DNA of 64,000 nt, from positions 2,728,001 through 2,792,000 of the forward strand of contig NZ_AP012547.1 of assembly GCF_000828635.1 (NCBI RefSeq), written 5' to 3'. The translations under genes and the position numbers were made by a program. The notes beneath the pieces are model-generated. The model did not search any database and had not been told where the DNA came from. It saw only the letters and a program-made list of their open reading frames with translations. Each line of letters opens with the position of its first letter. Within the stretch, counting starts at the first letter, position 1. This DNA comes from Sulfuritalea hydrogenivorans sk43H. Lineage in GTDB: Bacteria; Pseudomonadota; Gammaproteobacteria; Burkholderiales; Rhodocyclaceae. Of the stretch, positions 7,389 through 15,578 are shown in pieces.

Positions 7389-8743
7389 GATACGGCGACC
7401 GTGGCACTCAGCTGGGCATAAAGGTCGTGCACGTCGCAGTCGATGACATTGACCTCGGCAAACTCGCCGATTTCGAGGTCGTGGCCGTCAGTGATGTACA
7501 CGAGGCCATCGACATCCGGCGCGTCGCCCTCCGAGCGGGCGATGGCGCCCTCTTCGTCGATGTCGTCGACCAGCACCTTGATGCGGCGGCCGATCTTGCG
7601 TTCGAGGCGTTGCGTGGAAATGTCTTCCTGATGCCGCAGCAGGCGCGCCTTGCGCTCCTCGCGGACTTCCTCGGGCAAGGCGCCGGGCAAGTCGTTGGCC
7701 GCGGCGCCTGCGACGGGCGAATAGGAGAAGGCGCCGACGCGATCGAGCTGGGCCTCGTCGAGGAAATCCAGCAACTCGTTGAACTCGGCCTCGGTCTCGC
7801 CGGGAAAGCCGGTGATGAAGGTGGAGCGGATCGCCAGGTCGGGCACTTCCCTGCGCCAGGCGGCGATGCGGTCGAGCACCTTCTCGGCGGACGCCGGGCG
7901 CTTCATCAGCTTGAGGATGCGCGAGCTGGCATGCTGGAAGGGGGCATCGAGGTAAGGCAGGATTTTGCCTTCGGCCATCAGCGGAATCAGGTCGTCGACG
8001 CTGGGATAGGGATAGACGTAATGCAGGCGCACCCAGATGCCCAGCTTGCCGAGTTCGCTGCACAGCTCGAACAGCCGCGTCTTGACCGGCTTGCCACCCC
8101 AGAAGCCGGTGCGGTATTTCACATCGACGCCGTAGGCGCTGGTGTCCTGCGAGATCACCAGCAGTTCCTTGACGCCGGACTCGGCCAGCACTTCGGCTTC
8201 GCGCAGCACCTCGCCGATCGGCCGTGAGACGAGGTCGCCGCGCAGCGAGGGAATGATGCAGAAGCTGCAGCGATGGTTGCAGCCTTCGGAAATCTTGAGG
8301 TAAGCGTAGTGGTCGGGCGTCAGGCGGATGCCCTGTGGCGGCACCAGATCGACGAAGGGATCATGCAGCGGCGGCAGATGCTGGTGCACGGCCGCCATGA
8401 CTTCGGGCATCGCATGCGGCCCGGTGACGGCCAGCACTTTCGGATGCACGGCGCGCACGATGTCCTTGCCTGCCGCATCCTTCTTCGCGCCGAGGCAGCC
8501 GGTGACGATCACCTTGCCGTTTTCGGCCAGGGCCTCGCCGATGGCATCGAGCGATTCCTCGACGGCCGCATCGATGAAGCCGCAGGTATTGACCACCACG
8601 AGATCGGCGCCGTCATGGCTGCCGGAGATTTCGTAACCCTCGGCGCGCAGCCGGGTGAGGATCTGTTCCGCGTCGGACGCCGCCTTGGGACAGCCCAGTG
8701 ACACAAAGCCGACTGTCGGCGTCTTGGCTTTGCGTCGCGTCAC
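7385..8743 (-). CDS. rimO: Ribosomal protein S12 methylthiotransferase RimO
   Basis: A 452-residue radical-SAM methylthiotransferase that adds a methylthio group to the conserved aspartate of ribosomal protein S12. The N-terminal domain shows [12 protein letters not shown] (Cys18) and further cysteines near residues 54 and 83 for one iron-sulfur cluster. The radical-SAM motif CNHRCSFC lies at residues 155-162, and a TRAM domain closes the C-terminus. I place the start at GTG 8743 because it overlaps the phaR stop (GTGA) and gives the family N-terminus; the longer open frame upstream is only the shadow of phaR. Confidence 0.95.
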   Translation of the reverse strand: MTRRKAKTPTVGFVSLGCPKAASDAEQILTRLRAEGYEISGSHDGADLVVVNTCGFIDAAVEESLDAIGEALAENGKVIVTGCLGAKKDAAGKDIVRAVHPKVLAVTGPHAMPEVMAAVHQHLPPLHDPFVDLVPPQGIRLTPDHYAYLKISEGCNHRCSFCIIPSLRGDLVSRPIGEVLREAEVLAESGVKELLVISQDTSAYGVDVKYRTGFWGGKPVKTRLFELCSELGKLGIWVRLHYVYPYPSVDDLIPLMAEGKILPYLDAPFQHASSRILKLMKRPASAEKVLDRIAAWRREVPDLAIRSTFITGFPGETEAEFNELLDFLDEAQLDRVGAFSYSPVAGAAANDLPGALPEEVREERKARLLRHQEDISTQRLERKIGRRIKVLVDDIDEEGAIARSEGDAPDVDGLVYITDGHDLEIGEFAEVNVIDCDVHDLYAQLSATVAVS

Positions 8744-9291
8744 TTCTTTTCGGACTTTTCTTCCGGCTTGGGGTAAATGCCCGGGAATATCTTGCGCGTC
8801 TGTTCCTGCATGGTGTCCTGCATCTGCTGGAACATCTTCTGGCTCTGTTCGACGTAGGTGCCCATCATGTGCTGCATGGCGGGTCCCTGGAACTTGAGGA
8901 ACTGCGCCCACAGGTCCTGGCTGTCGCCGGCATTTTCGCCGTACATCGAGGCGGCCTGCTCCTTGAGCTTGGCCTGCACCTCGGTGAAGGACCTGATGTT
9001 GTTCTCGATGTAGCTGCCCATCATGCCCTGCATCGCATTGCCGTAGAAACGGATCATCTGCGACAGCAGTTCCGAGGAGAACATCGGCGCGCCGCCGGCT
9101 TCTTCTTCAAGAATGACCTGCAACAGGATGGCCCGCGTCAAATCGTCGCCGGACTTGGCGTCGACGACCTGAAAGGACTCGTGCGCCAGCACCAGCTGCT
9201 TGATATCGGCCAGCGTGATGTAGGTACTGGTCCGCGTGTCATACAGGCGGCGATTCGGATATTTCTTGATCAATCGGCTCTGTCCGGCCAT
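8740..9291 (-). CDS. phaR: Polyhydroxyalkanoate synthesis regulator PhaR
   Basis: A 183-residue PhaR. It begins [19 protein letters not shown], the conserved DNA-binding domain, followed by [11 protein letters not shown]-type sequence and two repeats of the PHB-accumulation regulatory domain, rich in methionine and glutamine ([19 protein letters not shown]). PhaR represses phasin and PHA genes and is released when it binds nascent polymer granules. The start at 9291 follows a strong GGAGGGG. It is downstream of phaC-phaB-phaB and translationally coupled to rimO. The charged tail (KPEEKSEKK) is typical of the family. Confidence 0.95.
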   Translation of the reverse strand: MAGQSRLIKKYPNRRLYDTRTSTYITLADIKQLVLAHESFQVVDAKSGDDLTRAILLQVILEEEAGGAPMFSSELLSQMIRFYGNAMQGMMGSYIENNIRSFTEVQAKLKEQAASMYGENAGDSQDLWAQFLKFQGPAMQHMMGTYVEQSQKMFQQMQDTMQEQTRKIFPGIYPKPEEKSEKK

Positions 9292-9384
9292 TGTGTTCCC
9301 CTCCGAAAAAACCATTTTAATACAAGGGCAGGCAATCCCAAACTGCAACGACCCCCGCCGCAGCGGGAGCCGTTCATGCCTGTA

Positions 9385-10125
9385 TCAGCAGTAATGCAAG
9401 CCGCCGTTGATGTTCAGCGTCGCGCCCGTCATGTAACCGGCGAGGTCGGACACCAGATAGGCGCACAGCGCGCCGATTTCTTCCGGCTTGCCCAGGCGGC
9501 CGACAGGAATGGTCGCCACGATCGAGTCGCGCACTTCCTGCTTGATCGCCATGACCATGTCCGTGCCGATGTAGCCGGGGGCGATGGCGTTGACGGTGAC
9601 ACCCTTCTTCGCCACTTCGGCGGCGATGGCGCGCGTGAAGCCGAGGATGCCGGCCTTGGCGGCCGAATAGTTGGCCTGGCCGAACTGGCCCTTGATGCCA
9701 TTCACCGACGACATGTTGATGACGCGGCCCCAGCCGCGGTCGGCCATGCCGGCCAGCACCTGGTGGGTGACGTTGAACACGGAATCGAGGTTGGTGGACA
9801 ACACGGCATCCCACTGGCCCTTGTCCATTTTCTTGAACACGGAGTCGCGGGTAATGCCGGCGTTGTTCACCAGCACGTCGATCGGACCGACTTCCGCTTC
9901 GATCTTCTTCACCATCGCGGCGCAACCTTCGTAGTCGGTGACATCCGCCTCGGCGACGATGAAATTGAAACCTTCCGCCTTCATGTTCGCCAGCCATTCG
10001 TCCTTCGGCGGAAAGTTCGGCAGGCAGTTCGCCACCACCGTCATGCCGCTCTGCGACAGCGCCTTGCAGATCGCCGTGCCCAGGCCGCCCATCGCGCCCG
10101 TTACCAATGCAATTCTCTTTGTCAT
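9385..10125 (-). CDS. phaB: Acetoacetyl-CoA reductase PhaB (second copy)
   Basis: A 246-residue short-chain dehydrogenase that reduces acetoacetyl-CoA to (R)-3-hydroxybutyryl-CoA with NADPH for PHA synthesis. Visible are the cofactor motif TGAMGGLG, VNNAGITRD, catalytic Ser in INMSSVNG, YSAAKAG (Tyr/Lys) and the C-terminal NINGGLHYC. GGGAG lies before ATG 10125. It is the second of two tandem phaB genes and is separated from the first by a terminator-like hairpin, so its level may be tuned independently. The two paralogues share the family core but differ clearly, so the duplication is not recent. Confidence 0.93.
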   Translation of the reverse strand: MTKRIALVTGAMGGLGTAICKALSQSGMTVVANCLPNFPPKDEWLANMKAEGFNFIVAEADVTDYEGCAAMVKKIEAEVGPIDVLVNNAGITRDSVFKKMDKGQWDAVLSTNLDSVFNVTHQVLAGMADRGWGRVINMSSVNGIKGQFGQANYSAAKAGILGFTRAIAAEVAKKGVTVNAIAPGYIGTDMVMAIKQEVRDSIVATIPVGRLGKPEEIGALCAYLVSDLAGYMTGATLNINGGLHYC

Positions 10126-10148
10126 TTCTTGTACTCCCTTTGATACGT

Positions 10149-10201
10149 AAAAAAAACCTTGCGCGGGCGCAGGGCGGGCTGCAAGCCCCGCCCTGCGCCC
10201 G
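10149..10201 (-). terminator. Terminator-like hairpin between the two phaB genes
   Basis: A perfect 15-bp GC-rich stem (10164-10178 with 10187-10201) with an 8-nt loop lies in the 83-bp gap. In the minus direction it is followed, after 7 nt, by eight Ts (10156-10149). It could attenuate or end transcripts from phaC-phaB, leaving the distal phaB-phaR-rimO genes on read-through or on their own promoter. Confidence 0.7.
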
Positions 10202-10208
10202 GTGACGA

Positions 10209-10949
10209 TCAGTACATGTGCTGACCGCCGTTGATCGAAATATTGGCGCCGGTGACAAACGCGGCTTCTTCGGATGACAGGTAGGCCACCAGGCCGGCGA
10301 CTTCTTCCGGCTTGCCCAGGCGCGACTGCGGAATCTGCGGCAGGATCTTGCTTTCCAGAACTTCCTGCGGGATCGCCATGACCATCTTGGTGCCGATGTA
10401 GCCCGGCGAAATGGTATTCACGGTGACGCCCTTTTTCGCCACTTCGAGGGCCAGCGCCTTGGTGAAACCGTGCATGCCGGCCTTGGCCGCCGAATAGTTG
10501 GTCTGGCCAAACGCGCCCTTCTGGCCGTTCACCGAGGAGATGTTGATGACCCGGCCCCAGCCGCGTTCCATCATGCCGTCCATGACCTGCTTGGTCATGT
10601 TGAAGCAGGAGTCGAGGTTGGTGTGGATCACCGCGTCCCAGTCGGCCTTGGTCATCTTCTTGAAGGTCATGTCGCGCGTGATGCCGGCATTGTTCACCAG
10701 CACTTCCACCGCGCCGACGTCCTTGCTCACCTGCTCGACGCAGGCCTTGCAGGAGTCGAAGTCGCCCACGTCGCAGGGGTAGGCCTTGAAGCCGTAGCCC
10801 ATGTCGTTCATGGTGCGCAGCCATTCGTGCGCCTTGGTGTTGCTGGGGCTGTATGTCGTCACCACCTTGTAGCCGAGCGCCGCCAGCTTGATACAGATCG
10901 CCTCGCCCAGACCGCCCATTCCGCCAGTTACCAGTGCAACTCGTAGCAT
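10209..10949 (-). CDS. phaB: Acetoacetyl-CoA reductase PhaB (first copy)
   Basis: A 246-residue SDR-family NADPH-dependent acetoacetyl-CoA reductase. It shows TGGMGGLGEA, VLVNNAGITRDMTF, INISSVNGQ, YSAAKAGMHGFTK and the end SINGGQHMY, all typical of PhaB. GAGGAG precedes ATG 10949. It follows phaC by 85 bp on the same strand. Together with the copy downstream it supplies (R)-3-hydroxybutyryl-CoA to PhaC. No phaA thiolase is present in the window, so acetoacetyl-CoA must come from a gene elsewhere. Confidence 0.95.
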   Translation of the reverse strand: MLRVALVTGGMGGLGEAICIKLAALGYKVVTTYSPSNTKAHEWLRTMNDMGYGFKAYPCDVGDFDSCKACVEQVSKDVGAVEVLVNNAGITRDMTFKKMTKADWDAVIHTNLDSCFNMTKQVMDGMMERGWGRVINISSVNGQKGAFGQTNYSAAKAGMHGFTKALALEVAKKGVTVNTISPGYIGTKMVMAIPQEVLESKILPQIPQSRLGKPEEVAGLVAYLSSEEAAFVTGANISINGGQHMY

Positions 10950-11034
10950 TTTGCTTCTCCTCTCACTTTATTGTCGGGATGGGGCTTGCATTGCCAGACC
11001 GGAAGCGGCGCCCCGCGCCGACATCCGTTTTTGA

Positions 11035-12774
11035 TTATGCCTTTTCCTTCACGTAACGCCCGGGAGCCGGCTCGCCGGGCGGACAGGCCTTGCTGCCGAG
11101 CTTTCCACGCGCCGGGACTTCCTTGCCGCCGTGGCTCTTGAGCCACTTCGCCCACACCGGCCACCAGCTGCCGGGCTGCTCGGTCGCGGTCTCGAACCAT
11201 TCATCGGCATTGGCGGTCTTGCTGTCGTTGACCCAGTAGTTGCGCTTGTTCTTGGTCGCCGGATTGATGACGCCGGCAATGTGTCCCGAAGCACCGAGGA
11301 CAAAGGTGGTTTCGCCGCCGAGCAGGCTGCGCGTCTGGTAGGAGGTCTTCCACGGCACGATGTGGTCTTCGCGGCTGGCGTAGAGGAAGGCGGGCATGTC
11401 CACCCGTCCGAGGTCTGCCTTGACGCCGCACATCTCCAGCTTGCCGGGTACCCGCAGGTTGTTTTCGAGATACAGGTTGCGCAGATACCAGGCGAGGAAG
11501 GGGCCGGGCAGGTTGGTCGCGTCGGCGTTCCAGTAGAGCAGGTCGAAAGCCGGCGGCGTGTTGCCCTTGAGGTAATTGCCGACCACGTACTGCCAGATCA
11601 GGTCGTTGGCGCGCAGCGCCGAAAACACCGTGGCGAGTTCGCTGCCGCGCAACAGGCCGCCCTTGCCGATGGTGGCTTCGCGCGCCTGCACCGCTTTCTC
11701 GTCGACGAAATAGCCGATCTCGCCGGTGTCGGAAAAATCCAGCAGCGTGGTCAGCAGCGTGAGCGACGCGACCGGGTTTTCGCCGCGTATGCGCGCCACG
11801 GATAGCGCGGCGCCGAGGATGGTGCCGCCGACGCAGAAGCCCAGCGCGTTGATCTGCTTCACCTTGCAGATGTCCTGCACGGTCTTGATCGCGGTCAGCG
11901 CGCCCTTCTCGATGTAGTCGTCCCAGGTCAGGTGCCCGCAATCGGCCTGCACGTTGCGCCAGGAAACCAGGAACACCGTGTTGCCCTGCTCCACCGCATA
12001 GCGCACCAGCGAATTTTCGGGTTGCAGGTCGAGGATGTAGTACTTGTTGATGCAGGGCGGCACCATCAGGAAGGGCCGCTCCGAAACCTTTTCGGTCGTC
12101 GGCGAATACTGGATCAGCTGCATCAGCTCGTTTTCGAACACCACCGCGCCGGGCGTAACGGCCAGATTGCGGCCGACTTCGAAGGCGCTGTCGTCGGTCA
12201 TCGAGATGCGGCCCTTGTCGAGGTCGCCGAGCAGGTTCTGGATGCCCTTCTGGATGCTTTCGCCCTTGGTTTCAAGAGCCTTCTTGACGAACTCCGGATT
12301 GGTGGCGAGGAAATTGGACGGCGCCATCGCGTCCACCATCTGCCGCGTCATGAAGCGCATGCGGTTCTTCGCCTGGCCGTCGGTCACGGGGGCCGCTTCG
12401 GCCATGCGCTTCATGTACTCGGCGTTGATCAGGTAGGCCTGGCGCAGGTAGTCATAGACCGGGCTCTCGGCCCAGGCCGGATGATCGAAGCGCTTGTCGC
12501 CGGGTGCGGGGCTCGCGACCTGGGGGGCCGGCTGGTCGGGTGCCTTGCCCAGCATGCCTTGCCAGAGCTTGGCGTGACGCTCCATCCACTCCTGCTGCAA
12601 GGCCTTCATCGCTTCCGACTCGGCGGCCCACGCCGCTGGATTGGTACCGGCGGGCGCCGCCGCGGACAGCTGCTGTTGCTGCTCGGCGAGGAACTTGTTG
12701 AATCCTTGCGCCATGGCACCGCCAGCCTGAAACATGGCTTGCAGCGCGGCATTCTGATCGGGGGTTGAGGGCAT
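11035..12774 (-). CDS. phaC: Class I polyhydroxyalkanoate synthase PhaC
   Basis: A 579-residue class I PHA synthase, which polymerises (R)-3-hydroxyacyl-CoA at the surface of carbonosomes. The N-terminal domain is variable and glutamine-rich. The lipase-box variant GFCVGGT places the nucleophile at Cys314. The catalytic Asp and His are in the regions DHIVPW and GASGHIAGVINP, and the tryptophan-rich end (WWPVW) is characteristic. I take ATG 12774, preceded by AGGAG, over the upstream frame extension. It leads the phaC-phaB-phaB-phaR-rimO cluster. A TGCACTGCA palindrome upstream may be a PhaR site. Confidence 0.97.
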   Translation of the reverse strand: MPSTPDQNAALQAMFQAGGAMAQGFNKFLAEQQQQLSAAAPAGTNPAAWAAESEAMKALQQEWMERHAKLWQGMLGKAPDQPAPQVASPAPGDKRFDHPAWAESPVYDYLRQAYLINAEYMKRMAEAAPVTDGQAKNRMRFMTRQMVDAMAPSNFLATNPEFVKKALETKGESIQKGIQNLLGDLDKGRISMTDDSAFEVGRNLAVTPGAVVFENELMQLIQYSPTTEKVSERPFLMVPPCINKYYILDLQPENSLVRYAVEQGNTVFLVSWRNVQADCGHLTWDDYIEKGALTAIKTVQDICKVKQINALGFCVGGTILGAALSVARIRGENPVASLTLLTTLLDFSDTGEIGYFVDEKAVQAREATIGKGGLLRGSELATVFSALRANDLIWQYVVGNYLKGNTPPAFDLLYWNADATNLPGPFLAWYLRNLYLENNLRVPGKLEMCGVKADLGRVDMPAFLYASREDHIVPWKTSYQTRSLLGGETTFVLGASGHIAGVINPATKNKRNYWVNDSKTANADEWFETATEQPGSWWPVWAKWLKSHGGKEVPARGKLGSKACPPGEPAPGRYVKEKA

Positions 12775-12802
12775 CCGGAGCTCCTGGAAACGGATTCGAT
12801 TT

Positions 12803-12811
12803 TGCACTGCA
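12803..12811. promoter_or_regulatory. Possible PhaR operator upstream of phaC
   Basis: The palindrome TGCACTGCA sits 29 bp upstream of the phaC start. TGC/GCA-type palindromes are described as PhaR sites in other PHA producers. Assignment here is inference from motif and position. Confidence 0.35.
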
Positions 12812-12864
12812 CAATTTGCGGTGTCAAGCAAGGCAAACGCCTTCCTTGTCCGTAGAATCGGCCC

Positions 12865-13092
12865 ATGTATGTAATCGCAATCGGGTGGCTCTACGTCACC
12901 CTGCTGATGGCGGCCACGGAAGAGAATCTTACCGCCGGCGTGTTGACGTTTGTCTTCTACGGCCTTGCGCCGCTGGCCCTGCTGCTCTGGCTGTTCGGCA
13001 CGCCGCAGCGCAGGCGCAAGCGCCTAGCCCGCGAGATGGTCGACGACGTGGTGGGTCAGGACGATGGTGCCGATGCCCGCCGCGATCAATAG
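12865..13092 (+). CDS. Small membrane protein (75 aa, two hydrophobic segments)
   Basis: Residues 1-17 and about 23-46 are hydrophobic (IAIGWLYVTLLMA and LTFVFYGLAPLALLLWLFG), followed by a strongly basic stretch (PQRRRKRLAREM), so two membrane helices with a cytoplasmic tail are likely. It resembles short conserved membrane proteins of betaproteobacteria that I remember only as hypothetical. The 3' end overlaps the convergent ZIP gene by 69 bp, which is unusual. No strong ribosome binding site is visible, so translation is less certain than for the neighbours. Confidence 0.5.
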   Translation: MYVIAIGWLYVTLLMAATEENLTAGVLTFVFYGLAPLALLLWLFGTPQRRRKRLAREMVDDVVGQDDGADARRDQ

Positions 13093-13827
13093 CACCTGCT
13101 GCACCGTGGCGCGGATTTCTGTGCGCTTGTGCAGGCCCGGAATCAGATCGGCCACGGCGACGTAGATCATGCTCGCCGCCGCCAGCGCCAGCAGCACCGG
13201 CACGGCGCTCTGCACCTGGCCCAGCGCCACATAGGCCAGCAGCGCGCCGACCAGCGTCGCCAGGCTCGACAGGAGGTTGAAGGCCAGGGCACGGCCCCTC
13301 GAATAACCCGAATGCAGCAGGATCACGAAGTCGCCCACTTCCTGCGGAATCTCGTGGGCGATCATCGCCAGCGCGGTGACAATGCCCAGGCGCACGTCTT
13401 CCATGAAGGCCGCCGCGATCAACACGCCATCGACAAAGTTGTGGAAGGTGTCGCCGACCAGGATCATCAGTCCGCTGCGGCCGTGGTCGTGGGCATCGTG
13501 ATGCCCGTGGCCGTGCACATGCACCACCGGTTCGTGCCCTTCGCAGGCCTCGATGTGGCAATGGCGCCAGAGCACCAGCTTTTCCAGGACAAAGAAGGCC
13601 AGGATGCCGCCCAGCACCGTCGCCGTGGTGGTCGCCGCATCGCCGCTGGCGGTAATGGCATGCGGCAGCACTTCGAGGAAAGACGCGCCGAGCAGTGCGC
13701 CGATGGCATAGCTGATCAGCAGCGACACCCACTGCACCCGCGCCGTCAGCGCGAATGCCGCGGCGGCGAGAACGCTGAGCGCGCCGCCGACCAGCGACAT
13801 GAGAATGATCCAGGAAAGTACCGACAT
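13024..13827 (-). CDS. ZIP-family metal transporter
   Basis: A 267-residue inner-membrane transporter with about eight hydrophobic segments. A histidine-rich cytoplasmic loop (HVHGHGHHDAHDHG, around residues 102-116) and the metal-site helices containing HNFVDG (about 128) and HEIPQEVGD (about 160) are diagnostic of the ZIP family, which imports zinc or related divalent metals. Length fits the bacterial members. It is transcribed alone, between phaC and pgeF, and its 3' end overlaps a small convergent ORF. The metal cannot be deduced from sequence. Confidence 0.92.
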   Translation of the reverse strand: MSVLSWIILMSLVGGALSVLAAAAFALTARVQWVSLLISYAIGALLGASFLEVLPHAITASGDAATTTATVLGGILAFFVLEKLVLWRHCHIEACEGHEPVVHVHGHGHHDAHDHGRSGLMILVGDTFHNFVDGVLIAAAFMEDVRLGIVTALAMIAHEIPQEVGDFVILLHSGYSRGRALAFNLLSSLATLVGALLAYVALGQVQSAVPVLLALAAASMIYVAVADLIPGLHKRTEIRATVQQVLLIAAGIGTIVLTHHVVDHLAG

Positions 13828-13846
13828 GGGCCGGGGATTATAGGTG

Positions 13847-14572
13847 CTATTCCAGCCAGATCAGGCTGGCCATGCGCCCGGTAACGCCGTCGCGGCGATA
13901 GGAAAAGAATTGCTCTGCGCTACCCACGGTACATAAGTCGGCGCTGGCGGTACGGCGAATCCCCAGCGCATTGAGTCGCTGCCGCGCCAATTGGCAAATG
14001 TCGCACAGCCACTTTCCTTCGGTAGCCGGCTTGAACGCACTCACCGCCTGCGCATCGTGAGCGATGAACTGATCGCGAACCTCGCCGCCGACTTCGAAGG
14101 CCTGCGGCCCGATCGCGGGGCCGAGCCACGCCATCAAACGCTCACCCGGCTCGCCCATCGCGGCCACCGTCGCTTCAATCACGCCGGCCGCGAGTCCGCG
14201 CCAGCCGGCGTGCGCGATGCCGACCACGCTCGCCTGATCGTCGCAGAGCAGCACCGGCAGGCAATCGGCGGTGAGCACGGCGCAGACCACGCCGCGCTCC
14301 CGGGTGAAGCTGGCATCGGCTTCGACGCCGGGCGCAGCCGTTGCCGCATCGACGCAGCGCGTGCCATGCACCTGGGTCAGCCACAACGGCTCGGCGGGCA
14401 ATTCGCGGCGCAGCAGCGCGCGGTTCGCCGCCACGGCGGCGGGGTCGTCGCCGACATGGTCGCCGAGATTGAAACCGTGCCACGGCGCGCCGCTCATGCC
14501 GCCATTGCGCGTCGTCGCCAGCGCGCGCACGCCTTGCGGCGCGGGCCACTCGGGAAGAATGAAGCTAGCCAC
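13847..14572 (-). CDS. pgeF: Purine nucleoside phosphorylase / multicopper-fold protein PgeF (YfiH family)
   Basis: A 241-residue protein of the YfiH/DUF152 family, known as PgeF (peptidoglycan editing) and biochemically as a purine nucleoside phosphorylase/adenosine deaminase. Metal-site motifs are visible: QVHGTRCV, VLTADCLPVLLCD, GIAHAGWRGLAAG and DLCTVG with SYRRDG near the end. GTG 14572 is chosen because the following residues (ASFILPEWP) align with the E. coli start and because it overlaps the rluD stop. A copy of the dispersed repeat encodes IRRTASAD near residues 203-212, replacing a variable loop. Confidence 0.9.
   Translation of the reverse strand: MASFILPEWPAPQGVRALATTRNGGMSGAPWHGFNLGDHVGDDPAAVAANRALLRRELPAEPLWLTQVHGTRCVDAATAAPGVEADASFTRERGVVCAVLTADCLPVLLCDDQASVVGIAHAGWRGLAAGVIEATVAAMGEPGERLMAWLGPAIGPQAFEVGGEVRDQFIAHDAQAVSAFKPATEGKWLCDICQLARQRLNALGIRRTASADLCTVGSAEQFFSYRRDGVTGRMASLIWLE
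13935..13960 (+). repeat. Dispersed 24-bp repeat, copy inside pgeF
   Basis: This copy matches the full consensus (AAGTCGGCGCTGG, CGGTACGGCGAAT). It lies in pgeF and is read on the minus strand as IRRTASAD. Confidence 0.75.
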
Positions 14573-15578
14573 GCCGCAACTCATCCAGAAGCTGCGAAAA
14601 ATCGGCCGGCAGCGGCGATTCCCAGGCCATTTCCGCGCCGGTTGCCGGATGCACCAGGGCCAGCCGCCAGGCATGCAGCGCCTGACGCGGAAACGCATCG
14701 AGCCGCGCATCGCCGCTCTTCGTTTTGCCATACGTGGCATCGCCGGCCAGGGGATGCTTGATCGACGCCAGATGGACGCGGATCTGGTGTGTGCGCCCGG
14801 TCTCCAGCCGGCATTCGAGCAGCGTCGCTTTGGCGAAGCGTTCGAGCACCGCATAGTGCGTGCGCGCCTCCTTGCCGCCGGCGCGCACGATGGCCATCTT
14901 GGTGCGCTGCACGGCATGGCGCCCGAGAGGCGCATCGACGGTGCCGTCGCGCTCGACCGTGCCCAGCGCCAGGGCGAGGTAATGCCGCTTCACCGAACGC
15001 GCCTGCATCTGGCGCACCAGGTCGGTCTGCGCAGTCAGTGTCTTCGCCACCACCAGCAGGCCGCTGGTGTCCTTGTCGAGCCGATGCACGATGCCGGCGC
15101 GGGGGATGCCGGCGAGTTGCGGCGCGTGGTGCAACAGCGCGTTCATCATGGTGCCCGAGGCGTTGCCGTTGCCCGGGTGCACCACCAGGCCGGCCGGCTT
15201 GTCGATCACGATCAGGTGTTCGTCCTCGAACACCACGACGAGCCCGATGTCCTCGGCGGCGTTGGCAAGAGTTATGTGTCCGGCGAAGCCGGACACGGTA
15301 TCCCCTGCGGACGGCGCTGGCGCGACGGCAATGTCGGCATCGAAATCGATGCGCTCGCCGCCATACACCTTGCGTTTCCCCTCCGCCGCGCCGCCGTCGA
15401 GGCGGATCAGCCCGGCCTTGAGCCAGCCTTGCAGGCGGCTGCGCGAGTGTTCGGGAAAGAGTGTGGCCAGCGTCGCGTCGAGGCGCCAGCCGGCGCAGTC
15501 CGCGGGGACCTGGACCGTCCGGGGCGGGCAGGGGCTTCGGCTATAATCGACCGGATGTTCATGCGAGGTTTTCACCAT
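14565..15578 (-). CDS. rluD: 23S rRNA pseudouridine synthase RluD
   Basis: A 337-residue RluA-family synthase that modifies uridines of helix 69 in 23S rRNA. It has an N-terminal S4 domain (WRLDATLATLFPEHSRSRLQGWL) and the catalytic motif HRLDKDTSGLLVV, then GRTHQIRVHL and HPLAGDATYG. Between the S4 and catalytic domains is an unusual segment (from IAVAPAP to GHITLANA) encoded by a perfect hairpin and a degenerate dispersed repeat; E. coli RluD has a shorter linker there. ATG 15578 shares its CATG with the divergent bamD start, so a shorter N-terminus is possible. Confidence 0.93.
   Translation of the reverse strand: MVKTSHEHPVDYSRSPCPPRTVQVPADCAGWRLDATLATLFPEHSRSRLQGWLKAGLIRLDGGAAEGKRKVYGGERIDFDADIAVAPAPSAGDTVSGFAGHITLANAAEDIGLVVVFEDEHLIVIDKPAGLVVHPGNGNASGTMMNALLHHAPQLAGIPRAGIVHRLDKDTSGLLVVAKTLTAQTDLVRQMQARSVKRHYLALALGTVERDGTVDAPLGRHAVQRTKMAIVRAGGKEARTHYAVLERFAKATLLECRLETGRTHQIRVHLASIKHPLAGDATYGKTKSGDARLDAFPRQALHAWRLALVHPATGAEMAWESPLPADFSQLLDELRRG
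15276..15330. repeat. Perfect hairpin plus degenerate dispersed repeat inside rluD
   Basis: GTGTCCGGC (15276-15284) and GCCGGACAC (15288-15296) flank a GAA loop; ACGGTATCCC follows, and then a degenerate dispersed repeat (about 15307-15330). A related hairpin followed by the same ACGGTATCCC occurs upstream of mutL. REP-like remnants are one explanation. Confidence 0.6.
15542..15547 (+). promoter_or_regulatory. -10 box likely serving bamD
   Basis: A perfect TATAAT lies 30 bp upstream of the bamD start, within the first codons of rluD on the other strand. No good -35 is seen at 16-18 bp. CGAGG before the bamD ATG is a reasonable ribosome binding site. Confidence 0.5.

Noticed and set aside
10126-10824. 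Upstream extension of the second phaB frame to 479 residues
   Set aside because: It runs out of frame through the first phaB gene; ATG 10125 with GGGAG gives the exact family length.
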